From Bradyrhizobium sp. Rc3b (lineage in GTDB: Bacteria > Pseudomonadota > Alphaproteobacteria > Rhizobiales > Xanthobacteraceae), in NCBI RefSeq assembly GCF_900114915.1, contig NZ_FOUS01000002.1, forward strand, positions 1 to 64,000: DNA of 64,000 nt, read 5' to 3'. The notes beneath the pieces were generated by a model. The model was not told the origin of the DNA and searched no databases. It was given only the letters and a program-made list of their open reading frames with translations. Below, one piece after another: positions 18,848-27,804 of this stretch. The position numbers and the translations under genes were made by a program. Positions within the stretch are counted from its first letter, which is position 1. Each line of letters starts with the position of its first letter.

Positions 18848-20590
18848 GTGAAAAGTAGAATTGATTGCGAGCACCGCCGGCATGCGTCGGCGGGCACGGC
18901 GTTGTTTTGTCTGACGGCGGGCATGTTGGCCGGCGGCCTCGTTGCCGCGCTTCCAGCCCATGCGGCCAAGGTCTCCGCAACGGGCACGCCGAAGACGAAC
19001 AACCCGTCCGCTCTCCCGGCAAGTGAAGCTGCTGCCGCGCAAAAGCCGGCCGCCGCCGTGCAGCGGTTCGACATCGACGATTTCGCGATCCAGGGCGCCG
19101 AGACGCTCCCGCAGATCGACATCGAAGAGGCGGTGTATCCATATCTCGGGCCGAACAAGAGTGCCGACGACGTCGAAAAGGCGCGGGCGGCACTCGAGAA
19201 GGCATATCACGACAGGGGTTATCAGACCGTCAGCGTCTCCGTTCCGCAGCAGAATGCGCAGGCCAGGATGATCACCCTCAAGGTGACGGAGCTGAAGGTC
19301 GGCCGTCTGCGGGTCAAGAACGCGCGCTATTTCCGGCTCGACAAGATCGCCGAGGGCGCGGGCTCTCTCAAGGAGGGGACGGTCCCGAACTTCAACGAAG
19401 TTACCAAGGATATCGTCGCGCTCAACCAATGGCCCGATCGACGCGTAACTCCCGCCCTGCGCGCCGGTGTGACGCCGGGCACGGTCGACGTCGACCTGAA
19501 TGTCGAGGACAAGGTCCCGATACATGCCAACGTCGAAGTGAATAACCGCAAGTCCCCCAATACGACGGCGCTGCGCGTCAGCAGCACGGTGCACTACGAC
19601 AATCTCTGGCAGCTCGGCCACTCCGTCAATTTCAGCTATCAGGTCGCGCCGGAACGTCCGGGCGACGCGGAGGTGTTTTCCGGCTCCTATCTGGCGCGGG
19701 TGCAGAACGTCGATTGGCTGAGCGTCCTGTTCTATGGCGTGAAATCGAGCAGCGATGTCGCGACCGTGGGCGGCACGAACGTGATCGGGCCCGGAGAGAT
19801 CATCGGCAGTCGCGCGGTGATGACGCTGCCGACGCGGGAAAACCTGTTCCATACGCTTTCGGCCGGGGTCGACTACAAGCATTTCGATCAGACCGTGAAG
19901 CTCGGCGGTGTCGGCTTCTCGTCTCCGGTCACCTATTATCCGTTTGTCGCAAGTTATGGCGCGACATTCCAGGACGAGGGGTTCACGACCCAGTTCAATG
20001 CCGCCGTCACCTACAATCTGCGGCCGCTGGGCGATGGCGTGGTGCCGTTCGACAACAAGCGCTACGCGGCTTCCCCCAGTTTCACCCATTTCAACGTCGA
20101 TGTCGCGCATACCCAGGAATTGCCGGAAGGCTTCCAGCTCTACGGCAAGGTGCAGGGACAGGTCGCGGACGGACCGCTGGTCTCGAGCGAGCAGTTCAGC
20201 GTCGGCGGCCTCGACACCGTGCGCGGCTATCTCGAGTCGGAGACGCTCGGCGACAACGGCGTTGTCGGCAATCTCGAGCTGCGCAGCCCCAATGTGGGCG
20301 AGATGCTGCAAAGCCGGATGAAGGACGAGACCGGGCAGAGCAAGGCGCGCTTCACGATCTTCAACGAATGGCGGGCGTTCGCATTTGCGGACGCCGGCAT
20401 GGCGACCATGCTGAACGCACTTCCCGACCAGCAATCGCAGTTCAATCTGTGGAGCTACGGCGTCGGCAGCCGATTCAAGATGTTCGACTACCTGAACGGC
20501 ACGCTGGTTTATTCGGTGCCGATGGTCAGTCAGACCTACTCGAGCGCGAGGAGTCCGCGCGTCAATTTCCGAATCTGGGGTGAATTCTGA
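18848..20590 (+). CDS. Two-partner-secretion outer-membrane transporter (TpsB, ShlB/FhaC/HecB family)
   Basis: 580 residues from GTG 18848. Signal peptide to about residue 40, then an Ala/Pro spacer. A POTRA region starts at about 70 (RFDIDDFAIQGAETLPQIDIEE, ARAALEKAYHDRGYQTVSVSVPQQ) and a beta-barrel fills about 210-580, ending in Phe (IWGEF) as outer-membrane proteins do. The family signature VRGYLE lies at about 458-463 (GGLDTVRGYLESE). TpsB proteins export one TpsA partner by recognising its TPS domain; the only such partner here is the product of 3182-14794. The stop codon overlaps the next start (TGATG), so it is co-translated with the ExbB fusion. Direct coupling of TpsB to an Exb system is unusual. 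Confidence 0.93.
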   Translation: MKSRIDCEHRRHASAGTALFCLTAGMLAGGLVAALPAHAAKVSATGTPKTNNPSALPASEAAAAQKPAAAVQRFDIDDFAIQGAETLPQIDIEEAVYPYLGPNKSADDVEKARAALEKAYHDRGYQTVSVSVPQQNAQARMITLKVTELKVGRLRVKNARYFRLDKIAEGAGSLKEGTVPNFNEVTKDIVALNQWPDRRVTPALRAGVTPGTVDVDLNVEDKVPIHANVEVNNRKSPNTTALRVSSTVHYDNLWQLGHSVNFSYQVAPERPGDAEVFSGSYLARVQNVDWLSVLFYGVKSSSDVATVGGTNVIGPGEIIGSRAVMTLPTRENLFHTLSAGVDYKHFDQTVKLGGVGFSSPVTYYPFVASYGATFQDEGFTTQFNAAVTYNLRPLGDGVVPFDNKRYAASPSFTHFNVDVAHTQELPEGFQLYGKVQGQVADGPLVSSEQFSVGGLDTVRGYLESETLGDNGVVGNLELRSPNVGEMLQSRMKDETGQSKARFTIFNEWRAFAFADAGMATMLNALPDQQSQFNLWSYGVGSRFKMFDYLNGTLVYSVPMVSQTYSSARSPRVNFRIWGEF

Positions 20591-22578
20591 TGACTGCGGG
20601 ATGGGATCATATGGCTGGCGTGTGCCGATCGGCGCTTCGGCGAGCTCTGACAGGACTGGTGCCAGCGTTGGTTGCGGCCGCAATGTTGTGTCCGTCGCCT
20701 GCCAGGGCGTGGTGGAACGACGAGTGGCAGCTCCGCAAGAAGATCACGATCGACGCCAGCGCATCGGGTGCCGGCATTACCGATCCGATCGGGACTGCGC
20801 CCGTCCTGGTTCGGCTGCATGTCGGAAATTTCCGCTTTGCATCCGCCAAGGATGACGGCAGCGACCTGCGCTTCGTGGCCGGCGACGACAAGACACCGCT
20901 GAAGCACCACATCGAGAAATACGACTCGCTGCTCGGCGAGGCGCTGCTCTGGGTGGCCGTGCCCAACCTTCAGCCCGGCGCCAAGACCGACATCTGGCTC
21001 TATTCGGGCAACAAGAAGGCGGTCGCGACCAGCGATCCGAAGGGGACTTACGATCCGGATACGCTGCTGGTCTATCACTTCAACGAACGAGGCACGCCGG
21101 CGCTGGACGCGTCGGTCTGGGCCAACAATGCGCAAAGCGTCGGCCAGCCCGCAGACGGCTCGCTGATCGGCACCGGCTTGCGCTTCGACGGTCGCGGCGT
21201 GCTGACTCTGCCGGCTGCATCGTCGCTCGCCTTGAGCGACAACGCTGCATTCACATGGTCTGCCTGGATCAAGCCAGGAGCGATGCAGCCCAACGCAGCC
21301 CTGTATAGCCGCCGTGACGGCGCCAACGGTCTCGTTATCGGGCTGGATAATGGCGTGCCGTTCGTGGAGGTCACGAACGCGGAGTCCGCGCAACGCAGCG
21401 GCACCGCTGCGCCGCTGGCGCCGAATGGCTGGCATCATGTCGCCGTCGTCGCGAACGGCGGCCACGTCGTGCTCTATCTTGATGGTTCACCCTATGCGTC
21501 GCTCGCGGCAACGCTGCCGGCGCTTAGCACGAATGCCACGGTCGGGGGCGATGCAGCGCCTGCGTCACCCGTGGCCAGTGCCGCGGCGGCACAGCCATCG
21601 TCTGCAGCGGACGGTGCGGCAGCTCCGGATGCGTCAGCCCCGGCACCGGAGGCCGCAACTGTTGCCGCCGCGGCCATGGCCGGCTTCGTCGGCGACATCG
21701 ACGAACTGCAGTTCGCAAAGGTTGCGCGGTCGCCGGGTTTCATCAAGTTCGTCGCCACCGGGCAGGGACCGAATCAGGCCAAGCTCGTGAGTTTCAGCGT
21801 CGACGAGGAGACCGCGAGCTGGCTGTCGGGTTACTTCGCAGTGATCCTGAAATCGGTGACGCTCGACGGCTGGATCGTGATCGGCATCCTGTTGATCCTC
21901 GCGGTCGTCAGCTGGGTCGTGATGTACGACAGGGCTTCCTACCTGAACAAGCAAGCCAAGGCCAACGCGCGCTTCATGAAGAGCTTCCGCGAGCTCGCGG
22001 CCGATCTCACCATGCTCGATCGCGGCGACGCCGACGAGATCTGGACCCTGGGTGGCCGGATCGACGAAGTCGATGCCAAGATGATGCAGGCGTCGTCGCT
22101 CTATCGCATCTACCATATCGGGGCATCGGAGATCCGCCATCGCTTCGCCGGAAAGGGCGAGCGTATCCCGGTGCTCTCGGCCGCGTCGATTGCCGCCATC
22201 CGCGCCGCGCTGGACGGCGGCTCGGTGAAGGAGACGCAACGGCTCAACCGGCTCATGGTGGTGCTGACCATCGCGATCTCGGGCGGACCGTTCCTCGGCC
22301 TGCTCGGCACCGTCGTTGGCGTCATGATCACCTTCGCCGCCATCGCAGCCAGCGGAGACGTCAACGTCAATGCGATCGCCCCGGGCATCGCCGCCGCGTT
22401 GGTCGCGACGGTCGCCGGCCTGGGCGTCGCGATCCCGGCGCTGTTCGGCTACAACTACCTGATCTCCCGCATCAAGGATCTGACCACCGACATCCAGGTC
22501 TTCGTCGACGAGTTCGTGACGAAAATGGCGGAGTTCTACTCCGCCGACCAGATCGAACGCAGCATCGCCGCGGAGTAA
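20590..22578 (+). CDS. DUF2341-LamG-ExbB fusion (MotA/TolQ/ExbB proton channel with periplasmic lectin-like domains)
   Basis: 662 residues. Residues 1-41 are a signal peptide. A DUF2341-like domain begins at WWNDEWQLRKKITID and runs to about 150; a LamG/concanavalin-like domain spans about 165-290 (FTWSAWIKPG, NGWHHVAVVANGGHVVLYLDG). An Ala/Pro/Ser linker (about 312-355) leads to GFVGDIDELQFAKVAR. The C-terminal half is an ExbB/TolQ channel: a first membrane segment near 425-446, then at about 555-580 (SGGPFLGLLGTVVGVMITF) and 597-622 (AALVATVAGLGVAIPALFGYNYL), the conserved channel helices. Normal ExbB is about 240 residues, so the first 400 are an added periplasmic module, possibly binding a glycan or the exoprotein. 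It overlaps tpsB by one base; exbD follows after 5 bases. Confidence 0.87.
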   Translation: MTAGWDHMAGVCRSALRRALTGLVPALVAAAMLCPSPARAWWNDEWQLRKKITIDASASGAGITDPIGTAPVLVRLHVGNFRFASAKDDGSDLRFVAGDDKTPLKHHIEKYDSLLGEALLWVAVPNLQPGAKTDIWLYSGNKKAVATSDPKGTYDPDTLLVYHFNERGTPALDASVWANNAQSVGQPADGSLIGTGLRFDGRGVLTLPAASSLALSDNAAFTWSAWIKPGAMQPNAALYSRRDGANGLVIGLDNGVPFVEVTNAESAQRSGTAAPLAPNGWHHVAVVANGGHVVLYLDGSPYASLAATLPALSTNATVGGDAAPASPVASAAAAQPSSAADGAAAPDASAPAPEAATVAAAAMAGFVGDIDELQFAKVARSPGFIKFVATGQGPNQAKLVSFSVDEETASWLSGYFAVILKSVTLDGWIVIGILLILAVVSWVVMYDRASYLNKQAKANARFMKSFRELAADLTMLDRGDADEIWTLGGRIDEVDAKMMQASSLYRIYHIGASEIRHRFAGKGERIPVLSAASIAAIRAALDGGSVKETQRLNRLMVVLTIAISGGPFLGLLGTVVGVMITFAAIAASGDVNVNAIAPGIAAALVATVAGLGVAIPALFGYNYLISRIKDLTTDIQVFVDEFVTKMAEFYSADQIERSIAAE

Positions 22579-22583
22579 CGACG

Positions 22584-22988
22584 ATGCAGGTCCAGAACGA
22601 CTCCAAGCCGTATGACGACATCAACATCACTCCGATGCTGGATCTCGCCTACGTGCTGCTGGTGATTTTCATCATCATGACGACGGCGACTGTGCAGGGC
22701 CAGAAGGTCAATCTGCCGAAAGCGTCAGCTGCGCCGAGCCTCGCTACCCAGACCACCAAGGCGATCACGGTTGCCAACGACGGCAAGATCTTTCTCGATA
22801 CGATCCCGGTGACGCTGCCGGAGCTCGAGCAGCGCCTGGTGCAGCAGAAGGCCCTGACGCCGGAATTCCCCGTGGTGCTGCGCGGCGATGCGCAAGCCCA
22901 ATATCAGAGCGTGATGGACGTGCTCGACCTGCTTGGCCGTGTCGGCCTGACGCAGGTCGGGCTCGCGACCAAGCCGCTTGTGAAGTGA
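22584..22988 (+). CDS. exbD: ExbD/TolR-family proton-channel partner
   Basis: 134 residues. The start ITPMLDLAYVLLVIFIIM is the typical ExbD/TolR membrane segment, with the essential aspartate at residue 20 (D25 in E. coli ExbD). The periplasmic part carries the usual KAITVANDGKIFLD and GDAQAQYQSVMDVLDLLGRVGLTQVGL segments. With the ExbB fusion immediately upstream it should form the proton-driven motor of this locus, driving one or both TonB proteins and possibly TpsB-linked steps. Its stop overlaps the start of the next gene (GTGA), so expression is coupled. Confidence 0.93.
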   Translation: MQVQNDSKPYDDINITPMLDLAYVLLVIFIIMTTATVQGQKVNLPKASAAPSLATQTTKAITVANDGKIFLDTIPVTLPELEQRLVQQKALTPEFPVVLRGDAQAQYQSVMDVLDLLGRVGLTQVGLATKPLVK

Positions 22989-23533
22989 CGGAACGAATGG
23001 GCACCTCCATGGTTATGCGCGCCGATCCACGAAGGGGAGCCAGGGCCTTGTGGGCATGGCTTCGCGGGATATCGTCCGGTGCGGACCGGGCCGCCGTCGA
23101 CGTGCCATCGACCCTCGTAAGCGCGCATTCGCTCGAGCCGCGGGCACCGACTGCTGGAATGCGGGAGGTCGAGCAAGCCGGCGTCGGACGAAGCGCGCCC
23201 GATATCGGCACGGTGCTTCATTTCCCGATCCGCGGTGAAGCCCTGCTGGTCAAGCTTGCGGACCTGCTGCGCAAGCAAGTCGCGAGCCGCGCGCCCGAGC
23301 GCGATCCGCTGCTTCTGGCGATGTCGCGCTGCCCAGGCTCGCGCCTGTCGATCGATCGCGTTGCCTATGTCGACTTCCTGCCCGATCAGGCCACCTATCA
23401 CGTCGTCATCGAGGCGGCTCCCGATGCCACGATCACGCTGGATACGACCGATTTCGATACGGTCGTGAATTTCGTCGTGCAGTACGTCACCGGCAGGAAT
23501 TCCGAACCGGTAGCGCTCGAGGCGGTGTCATGA
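22985..23533 (+). CDS. Unrecognised protein between exbD and tonB
   Basis: 182 residues from GTG 22985, overlapping the exbD stop by 4 bases and ending 4 bases inside the following tonB gene, so it is a firm member of the operon. It has no signal peptide and no clear membrane segment. The first 75 residues are Arg/Ala/Ser-rich and look disordered; the rest looks folded (VLHFPIRGEALLVKLADLL, VDFLPDQATYHVVIEAAPDATITLDTTDFDTVVNFVVQY). I recognise no family. Position suggests a cytoplasmic accessory to the ExbBD/TonB complex or to exoprotein production. Confidence 0.75.
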   Translation: MTERMGTSMVMRADPRRGARALWAWLRGISSGADRAAVDVPSTLVSAHSLEPRAPTAGMREVEQAGVGRSAPDIGTVLHFPIRGEALLVKLADLLRKQVASRAPERDPLLLAMSRCPGSRLSIDRVAYVDFLPDQATYHVVIEAAPDATITLDTTDFDTVVNFVVQYVTGRNSEPVALEAVS

Positions 23534-24249
23534 CGACACCGAATGAGAAGGGCGGTCCGCGACCGCCAACCTTGCCGCGAGCGAAATCATGGCTGCGTTA
23601 CGGTGCTGCCCTGGCCATCATCGGCGTCCTTGGCGTCATGATATTCCTGCTCGTCGGCCACGACGACATGCCGCCGCCGCGCCAGGTGCGCGAGCTGACC
23701 GTCGTCACGATCACGCCGCCGCCGCCTCCGCCGCCACCTCCACCGCCGCCCGAGCCGAAGATGGTCGAGCAGCCGAAGATGGCGGAGCCCGAATTCAAGG
23801 AAGACAAGCCGGTCGAGAAGCCGAAGGACGAGCCGATCAAGGACGCCAAGAACGAAGAGCCGCCGGGTCCGCTGGCACTCGACGCCAAGGCCGTCGGGCC
23901 CGGCGACCTGTTCAATCTCGGCAGCAAGGTGGGCGGCAGCCCCTATGGCGGCGGAGGAGGCGGCGGCAGTCGTTGGGGCTGGTATGCCTCCATCGTGCAG
24001 TCGCAGATCGAGGCGGCGCTCCGCGCCAACGGCAAGACGCGTAATGCGACGATGCAGGTGCAAATCCGGCTGTGGGCCGATGCGACTGGCCGCGTCAGTC
24101 GCATTCAGCTGGTCTCGTCGACCGGCGACGCCGAGCTCGACGCCGCTATCCGCAACGACGTGCTTGGCAGTCTCGTGTTGAGGGAGCCGCCACCCAGGGA
24201 CATGCCGATGCCGATGGTGACGCGCGTCACGGCGCGCCGGCCAAGCTGA
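23530..24249 (+). CDS. TonB-like protein with poly-proline spacer (TonB2 of this locus)
   Basis: 239 residues from ATG 23530, overlapping the previous gene. Cytoplasmic N-terminus, one membrane segment at about 25-42 (YGAALAIIGVLGVMIFLLVG), an uninterrupted run of about 12 prolines near residue 62, then Glu/Lys/Pro pairs (EPKMVEQPK, KPVEKPKDEP) typical of TonB spacers. A Gly-rich hinge leads to a TonB-C-like domain at about 150-235 (YASIVQSQIEAALRANGKTRN, IRLWADATGRVSRIQL, STGDAELDAAIRND). This domain resembles the ends of the two STN proteins more than it does TonB1. It presumably spans the periplasm and is energised by the adjacent ExbB/ExbD. Confidence 0.85.
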   Translation: MTTPNEKGGPRPPTLPRAKSWLRYGAALAIIGVLGVMIFLLVGHDDMPPPRQVRELTVVTITPPPPPPPPPPPPEPKMVEQPKMAEPEFKEDKPVEKPKDEPIKDAKNEEPPGPLALDAKAVGPGDLFNLGSKVGGSPYGGGGGGGSRWGWYASIVQSQIEAALRANGKTRNATMQVQIRLWADATGRVSRIQLVSSTGDAELDAAIRNDVLGSLVLREPPPRDMPMPMVTRVTARRPS

Positions 24250-24302
24250 TCCGCCGCAACCAATTCGTTCGAGTCGAGTGACTAGCAGAGGACTGGGGAC
24301 TT

Positions 24303-26141
24303 ATGTTCAAGAAGAAACGCGACGTACGCCGCCTGACGTCGTCGACCGCCATATCGCTGTGTGCGCTTGCCGTCGCGGCGCCCGCTTTTGGCCAGGCCGC
24401 ACCGGATCAGAGCCCGATGGCGGCGAAGAAGTCCGAAGCCAAGCGTCCCACCGTGTCCGACGCAAAGCCGCTGTCGTCGAACACGACGATCAATCTGGTC
24501 AACTTGCTGGTGAAGCAAGGCGTGATCAAGGAGGAGCAGGCCCAGGCGCTGATCAAGCAGGCCGACGACGAAGCCTATGTGTCGCGCCAGGCCACGAAGG
24601 ACGCCGCCGCCAAGGCCGATGAAGCGGCAAAGGCCGCGACCGCAGCAACTGCGGCTGCCTCGCCGCCCGGCACCCGGCACGTCACGTACGTGCCGGAGGT
24701 GGTCAAACGGCAGCTGCGCGAGGAGATCAAGAAGGAAGTGATGGCCAAGGCGCAAAAGGAAAACTGGGCTTCGCCCGGCGCCTATCCGGAGTGGGCGCAG
24801 CGGATCCGATTCACGGGCGATATACGCTCGCGCTATCAAGGCAGCTTCTTTCCGGAAGGCAACGATCAGTTTCACGCTTATAATTTCAACGCGATCAATA
24901 CGGGCTCGCCGTACGATCTCAATAGCAACAGCTTCGCGCCGACCTACAACGCCACGCAGGACCGGCACCAGGCCCGGCTTCGCGCCCGCCTGGGCATGGA
25001 GGCCGACATCTTCAATGGGTTTACCGCGGGCATACGCATCGCGACGGGAGAGAACAGTTCGCCGGTCTCCACCAATCAGTCGCTTGGCGCGAACGGCGGC
25101 AACTTCTCGAAATACGCGCTGTGGCTCGATCGGGGCTATCTCAAGCATCAATCCTGGGATGGAAACCTGTCGGTGTCCGTCGGCCGCTTCGACAATCCGT
25201 TCTGGTCGCCGACCGATCTCGTCTGGCACAAGGATCTCGGCTTCGACGGCCTCGCCGTGCAAGGAAAGTATGAGATCGCCAAGGACGTCACGCCGTTCGC
25301 GGTAGCCGGTGCGTTCCCGATCTACAATACCGACTTCAACATCGGTACCAATTTCGATGCGAACACCGGCGGGGTCACGAAGTTCGCCAGCCACGACAAA
25401 TGGCTGTTCGGCGGCCAGGCGGGCGTGGCGGCGCGCCTCAGCTCCGAAACCTCGATGCGCGTCGCCGCCGCCTATTACGATTTCTCCAATGTCCAGGGAC
25501 GCTTCTCCAGCCCTTGTCTGGTGCAGTCATCGTCGGATCTGTGCGACAGCGATGTGACCCGGCCGTCGTTCGCCCAGAAGGGCAACACCTATACGACGCT
25601 GCGCAATATCGTCTCCGACCCGGCGGTGGCCGTGCCGCCGCTCTTTCAATATTTTGGTCTGGTCGGGCAGTATCGGCCTGTCGTCGGCAGCGTACAGTTC
25701 GATCTCGGCCATTTCCACCCGGTGCATATCGTGCTCGACGGCGAGTACGTCTGGAACAGCGCGTTTGACCGCAATCTGATGAATCGATATGCCGTCAACA
25801 ACCGCGGGCCCGATGTCGCGGCCGGTGTGCCAGGTGCCTTCAACGGCGGAAATCAGGGATGGCTCGGCCGCGTCACCGTCGGCCATAGGCAGATCAAGCA
25901 TCTCTGGGATTGGAACGTGCATGCGGGTTACAAATATCTGCAATCCGACGCCACCATCGACGCGTTCGTCGATTCTGATTTCGGGCTCGGCGGCACCAAT
26001 CTCAAGGGTTACTTCGTCGGTGGCAATGTCGGACTCAGCGATGACGTGTGGGCCAGCGTCCGCTGGCTGAGCGCGAACAACATCGCAGGCGTGCCTTACG
26101 CCGTCGATGTCCTGCAAGTCGATCTGAACGCGAGGTTCTGA
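24303..26141 (+). CDS. Putative porin with N-terminal periplasmic helical region
   Basis: 612 residues. Signal peptide to about residue 30. Residues 55-125 contain a short helical region (TTINLVNLLVKQGVIKEEQAQALIKQA, then Ala/Lys-rich coiled coil) as in other putative porins with an N-terminal coiled coil. From about 165 the sequence alternates as a beta-barrel (RIRFTGDIRSRYQGSFF, RHQARLRARLGMEADIFNGFTAGIRIATGE, DGNLSVSVGRFDNPFWSPTDLVW) and ends in Phe (VDLNARF), the usual outer-membrane C-terminus. No plug domain or TonB box is evident, so it is not a TonB-dependent receptor. It follows tonB2 by 53 bases and precedes the coiled-coil gene by 2. It may be the outer-membrane partner of the ExbBD/TonB machinery. 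Confidence 0.8.
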   Translation: MFKKKRDVRRLTSSTAISLCALAVAAPAFGQAAPDQSPMAAKKSEAKRPTVSDAKPLSSNTTINLVNLLVKQGVIKEEQAQALIKQADDEAYVSRQATKDAAAKADEAAKAATAATAAASPPGTRHVTYVPEVVKRQLREEIKKEVMAKAQKENWASPGAYPEWAQRIRFTGDIRSRYQGSFFPEGNDQFHAYNFNAINTGSPYDLNSNSFAPTYNATQDRHQARLRARLGMEADIFNGFTAGIRIATGENSSPVSTNQSLGANGGNFSKYALWLDRGYLKHQSWDGNLSVSVGRFDNPFWSPTDLVWHKDLGFDGLAVQGKYEIAKDVTPFAVAGAFPIYNTDFNIGTNFDANTGGVTKFASHDKWLFGGQAGVAARLSSETSMRVAAAYYDFSNVQGRFSSPCLVQSSSDLCDSDVTRPSFAQKGNTYTTLRNIVSDPAVAVPPLFQYFGLVGQYRPVVGSVQFDLGHFHPVHIVLDGEYVWNSAFDRNLMNRYAVNNRGPDVAAGVPGAFNGGNQGWLGRVTVGHRQIKHLWDWNVHAGYKYLQSDATIDAFVDSDFGLGGTNLKGYFVGGNVGLSDDVWASVRWLSANNIAGVPYAVDVLQVDLNARF

Positions 26142-26143
26142 TC

Positions 26144-26743
26144 ATGCTTTCCCGGATTACCGGTCTCGTGGCGGCCGTAATCGCGACCGCGATGTTCTGT
26201 GGCGAGGTTCATGCCGAAAGCGAGACCGACCGCTTGCGCGAGGCGCTGCGCAGCGCCATCGCGCAGGCGCGGCAGATGGAGGACCAGCGCACGGCGCTGC
26301 AGGCGAAGATCGCGGACGCAGACCGCGAGAAGGCGGCCCTGAAGGCGCAGATCGATGCGGCCAAGGCGGAAGCGAAGCAACTTCAGAAGCAGCATCGCGA
26401 AGCAGTCGACGAATTCAATCAGCGTCTGGAGGAGCGCAACCAGACGCTGGAGAAGTGGAAGGTCGCTTACGAGGAGGCCGCCACCGTCGCCCGCACCAAG
26501 GACGCAGAGCGTGCCAAGTTCGAAGGCGAGGCGGCGGCGTTCAAGGCCAGCACCAAGAGCTGCCAGGCCAAGAACGTGCAACTCGTCAATGTCGGCCGCG
26601 ACATTCTCAATCGATATCGCAGCCTGACACTGGGCGACGCCGCAGTCGCGAGCGAGCCGCTGACGGGTCTAGGCCGCGTCGGCGCGCAGAATTTCGTCCA
26701 GGAAAGTGTCGACAAGCTGCTTGACCAGAAGGCAACACCATGA
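26144..26743 (+). CDS. Periplasmic coiled-coil protein of unknown function
   Basis: 199 residues from ATG 26144, two bases after the porin stop. Signal peptide 1-24 (cut after VHA). Residues about 26-140 form one long heptad-rich coiled coil (LREALRSAIAQARQMEDQ, ADREKAALKAQIDAAKAEAKQ, FNQRLEERNQTLEKW). Residues 150-199 are a small conserved-looking end (CQAKNVQLVNVGRDILNRYRSLTLGD, GLGRVGAQNFVQESVDKLLDQ). Its stop overlaps the PPIase start. It could be a periplasmic spacer or adaptor linked to the porin or to TonB. I do not recognise a specific family. Confidence 0.8.
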   Translation: MLSRITGLVAAVIATAMFCGEVHAESETDRLREALRSAIAQARQMEDQRTALQAKIADADREKAALKAQIDAAKAEAKQLQKQHREAVDEFNQRLEERNQTLEKWKVAYEEAATVARTKDAERAKFEGEAAAFKASTKSCQAKNVQLVNVGRDILNRYRSLTLGDAAVASEPLTGLGRVGAQNFVQESVDKLLDQKATP

Positions 26744-27786
26744 ACCGTCCCAACGTCATCCGATCGTCGAGATCGACCCTTGTTGTCGGAGCTGCCGTGG
26801 CGATCTTGAGCCTGTCGGTGGAGACGGCATTTGCCCAGACCGCGCCGGCGCCTCAACGTCCGGCTCAACCCGCGGTGAAGCCGAAGCCGGCGGCTCCCGC
26901 CGCGACAGCGCCGATGTCGGCGACCCCCGCACCGTCGACCCAGGGGCTTGCTTCCGCCAGGACGACCGGCGGCGACGATGTCATCGCCCGGGTCGGCGAT
27001 GCCAATATTTCGGCGGAGGAGCTCCGCGCTTACGTCGGCGCGCTGGGAGCGCGCGAGCAAGCGGCGCTCGCGAAGGACCCGGCGCTGCTGAGCCAGGCGG
27101 TTCGCATGCTGCTCGCCAACCGGCTGGTCTTGCAGGAGGTGATCACCAAGAAGTGGGATCAGCAGCCCAAAGTCGCGGCGCAGCTCGATCGCGTGCGCGA
27201 GAACGCCGTGGTCGAGATCTATCTGCAATCGGTGTCGACGCCTCCAGAGAGTTTCCCGAGCGAGGACGAGGTCCAAAAGGTCTACGACGCCAACCGCGGC
27301 GCCTTGCTGGTGCCTCGTCAGTTCCACCTCGCGCAGATTTTCGTCGCAGCGACCGAGGGCGACAAAGCGGCTGACGACAAAGCGAAGAAGGCGATCGAGG
27401 CAATCCAGGCGAAGCTGAAGGCGCCAGGCGCCGATTTCGGCGCGATTGCACAGGCGGAGAGCGATTCAAAAGGCGGCGGCGATCTCGGCTGGGTGGCCGA
27501 CAACCAGATCCGGCCGGAGATCAAGGCGCAGGTGCAGGGACTGGCCAGGAATACGATCTCGGAGCCCGTCCGGCTCGACGATGGCTGGCACATCATCAAG
27601 CTGATCGACACGAAGGCGGCGTACACCCGGACCTTGCCCGAAGTGCGCGATCAGCTGGTGCAGCAGATGCGCAGCGAGCGGGCCACCGCGCTGCGGCGGG
27701 CCTATCTCGCTGAATTGCTCAAGCAGAACCCGCCCATTCTCAACGAGCTTGCCCTTTCGGGTTTGCTCGACAATTCCCGGAAATGA
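26740..27786 (+). CDS. Periplasmic parvulin-type peptidyl-prolyl isomerase (SurA/PpiC-like)
   Basis: 348 residues. Signal peptide 1-32, a Pro/Ala spacer to about 70, then a SurA/PrsA-like chaperone N-domain (VIARVGDANISAEELRAYVGAL, LLANRLVLQEVITKKW) and a parvulin rotamase domain at about 192-295 (RQFHLAQIFVA, ADFGAIAQAESDSKGGGDLGWV, GLARNTISEPVRLDDGWHIIKLID). It ends with a short helix (LAELLKQNPPILNELALSGLL). Such proteins escort outer-membrane barrels and long secreted proteins through the periplasm. In this operon likely clients are the porin, TpsB and the 3870-residue exoprotein. Confidence 0.9.
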   Translation: MNRPNVIRSSRSTLVVGAAVAILSLSVETAFAQTAPAPQRPAQPAVKPKPAAPAATAPMSATPAPSTQGLASARTTGGDDVIARVGDANISAEELRAYVGALGAREQAALAKDPALLSQAVRMLLANRLVLQEVITKKWDQQPKVAAQLDRVRENAVVEIYLQSVSTPPESFPSEDEVQKVYDANRGALLVPRQFHLAQIFVAATEGDKAADDKAKKAIEAIQAKLKAPGADFGAIAQAESDSKGGGDLGWVADNQIRPEIKAQVQGLARNTISEPVRLDDGWHIIKLIDTKAAYTRTLPEVRDQLVQQMRSERATALRRAYLAELLKQNPPILNELALSGLLDNSRK

Positions 27787-27804
27787 GTCGCAGTGGAGTT
27801 AGCA

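Noticed and set aside
20590..22988. Zorya-type defence motor (ZorAB)
   Set aside because: The ExbB/ExbD-like pair lacks the long ZorA tail and there are no ZorC/D/E genes; TonB and TpsB neighbours point to envelope work.
24303..26141. TonB-dependent receptor, which would complete classical Fec-type signalling
   Set aside because: No plug domain, TonB box or STN domain; the N-terminus is a short helical region typical of putative porins.
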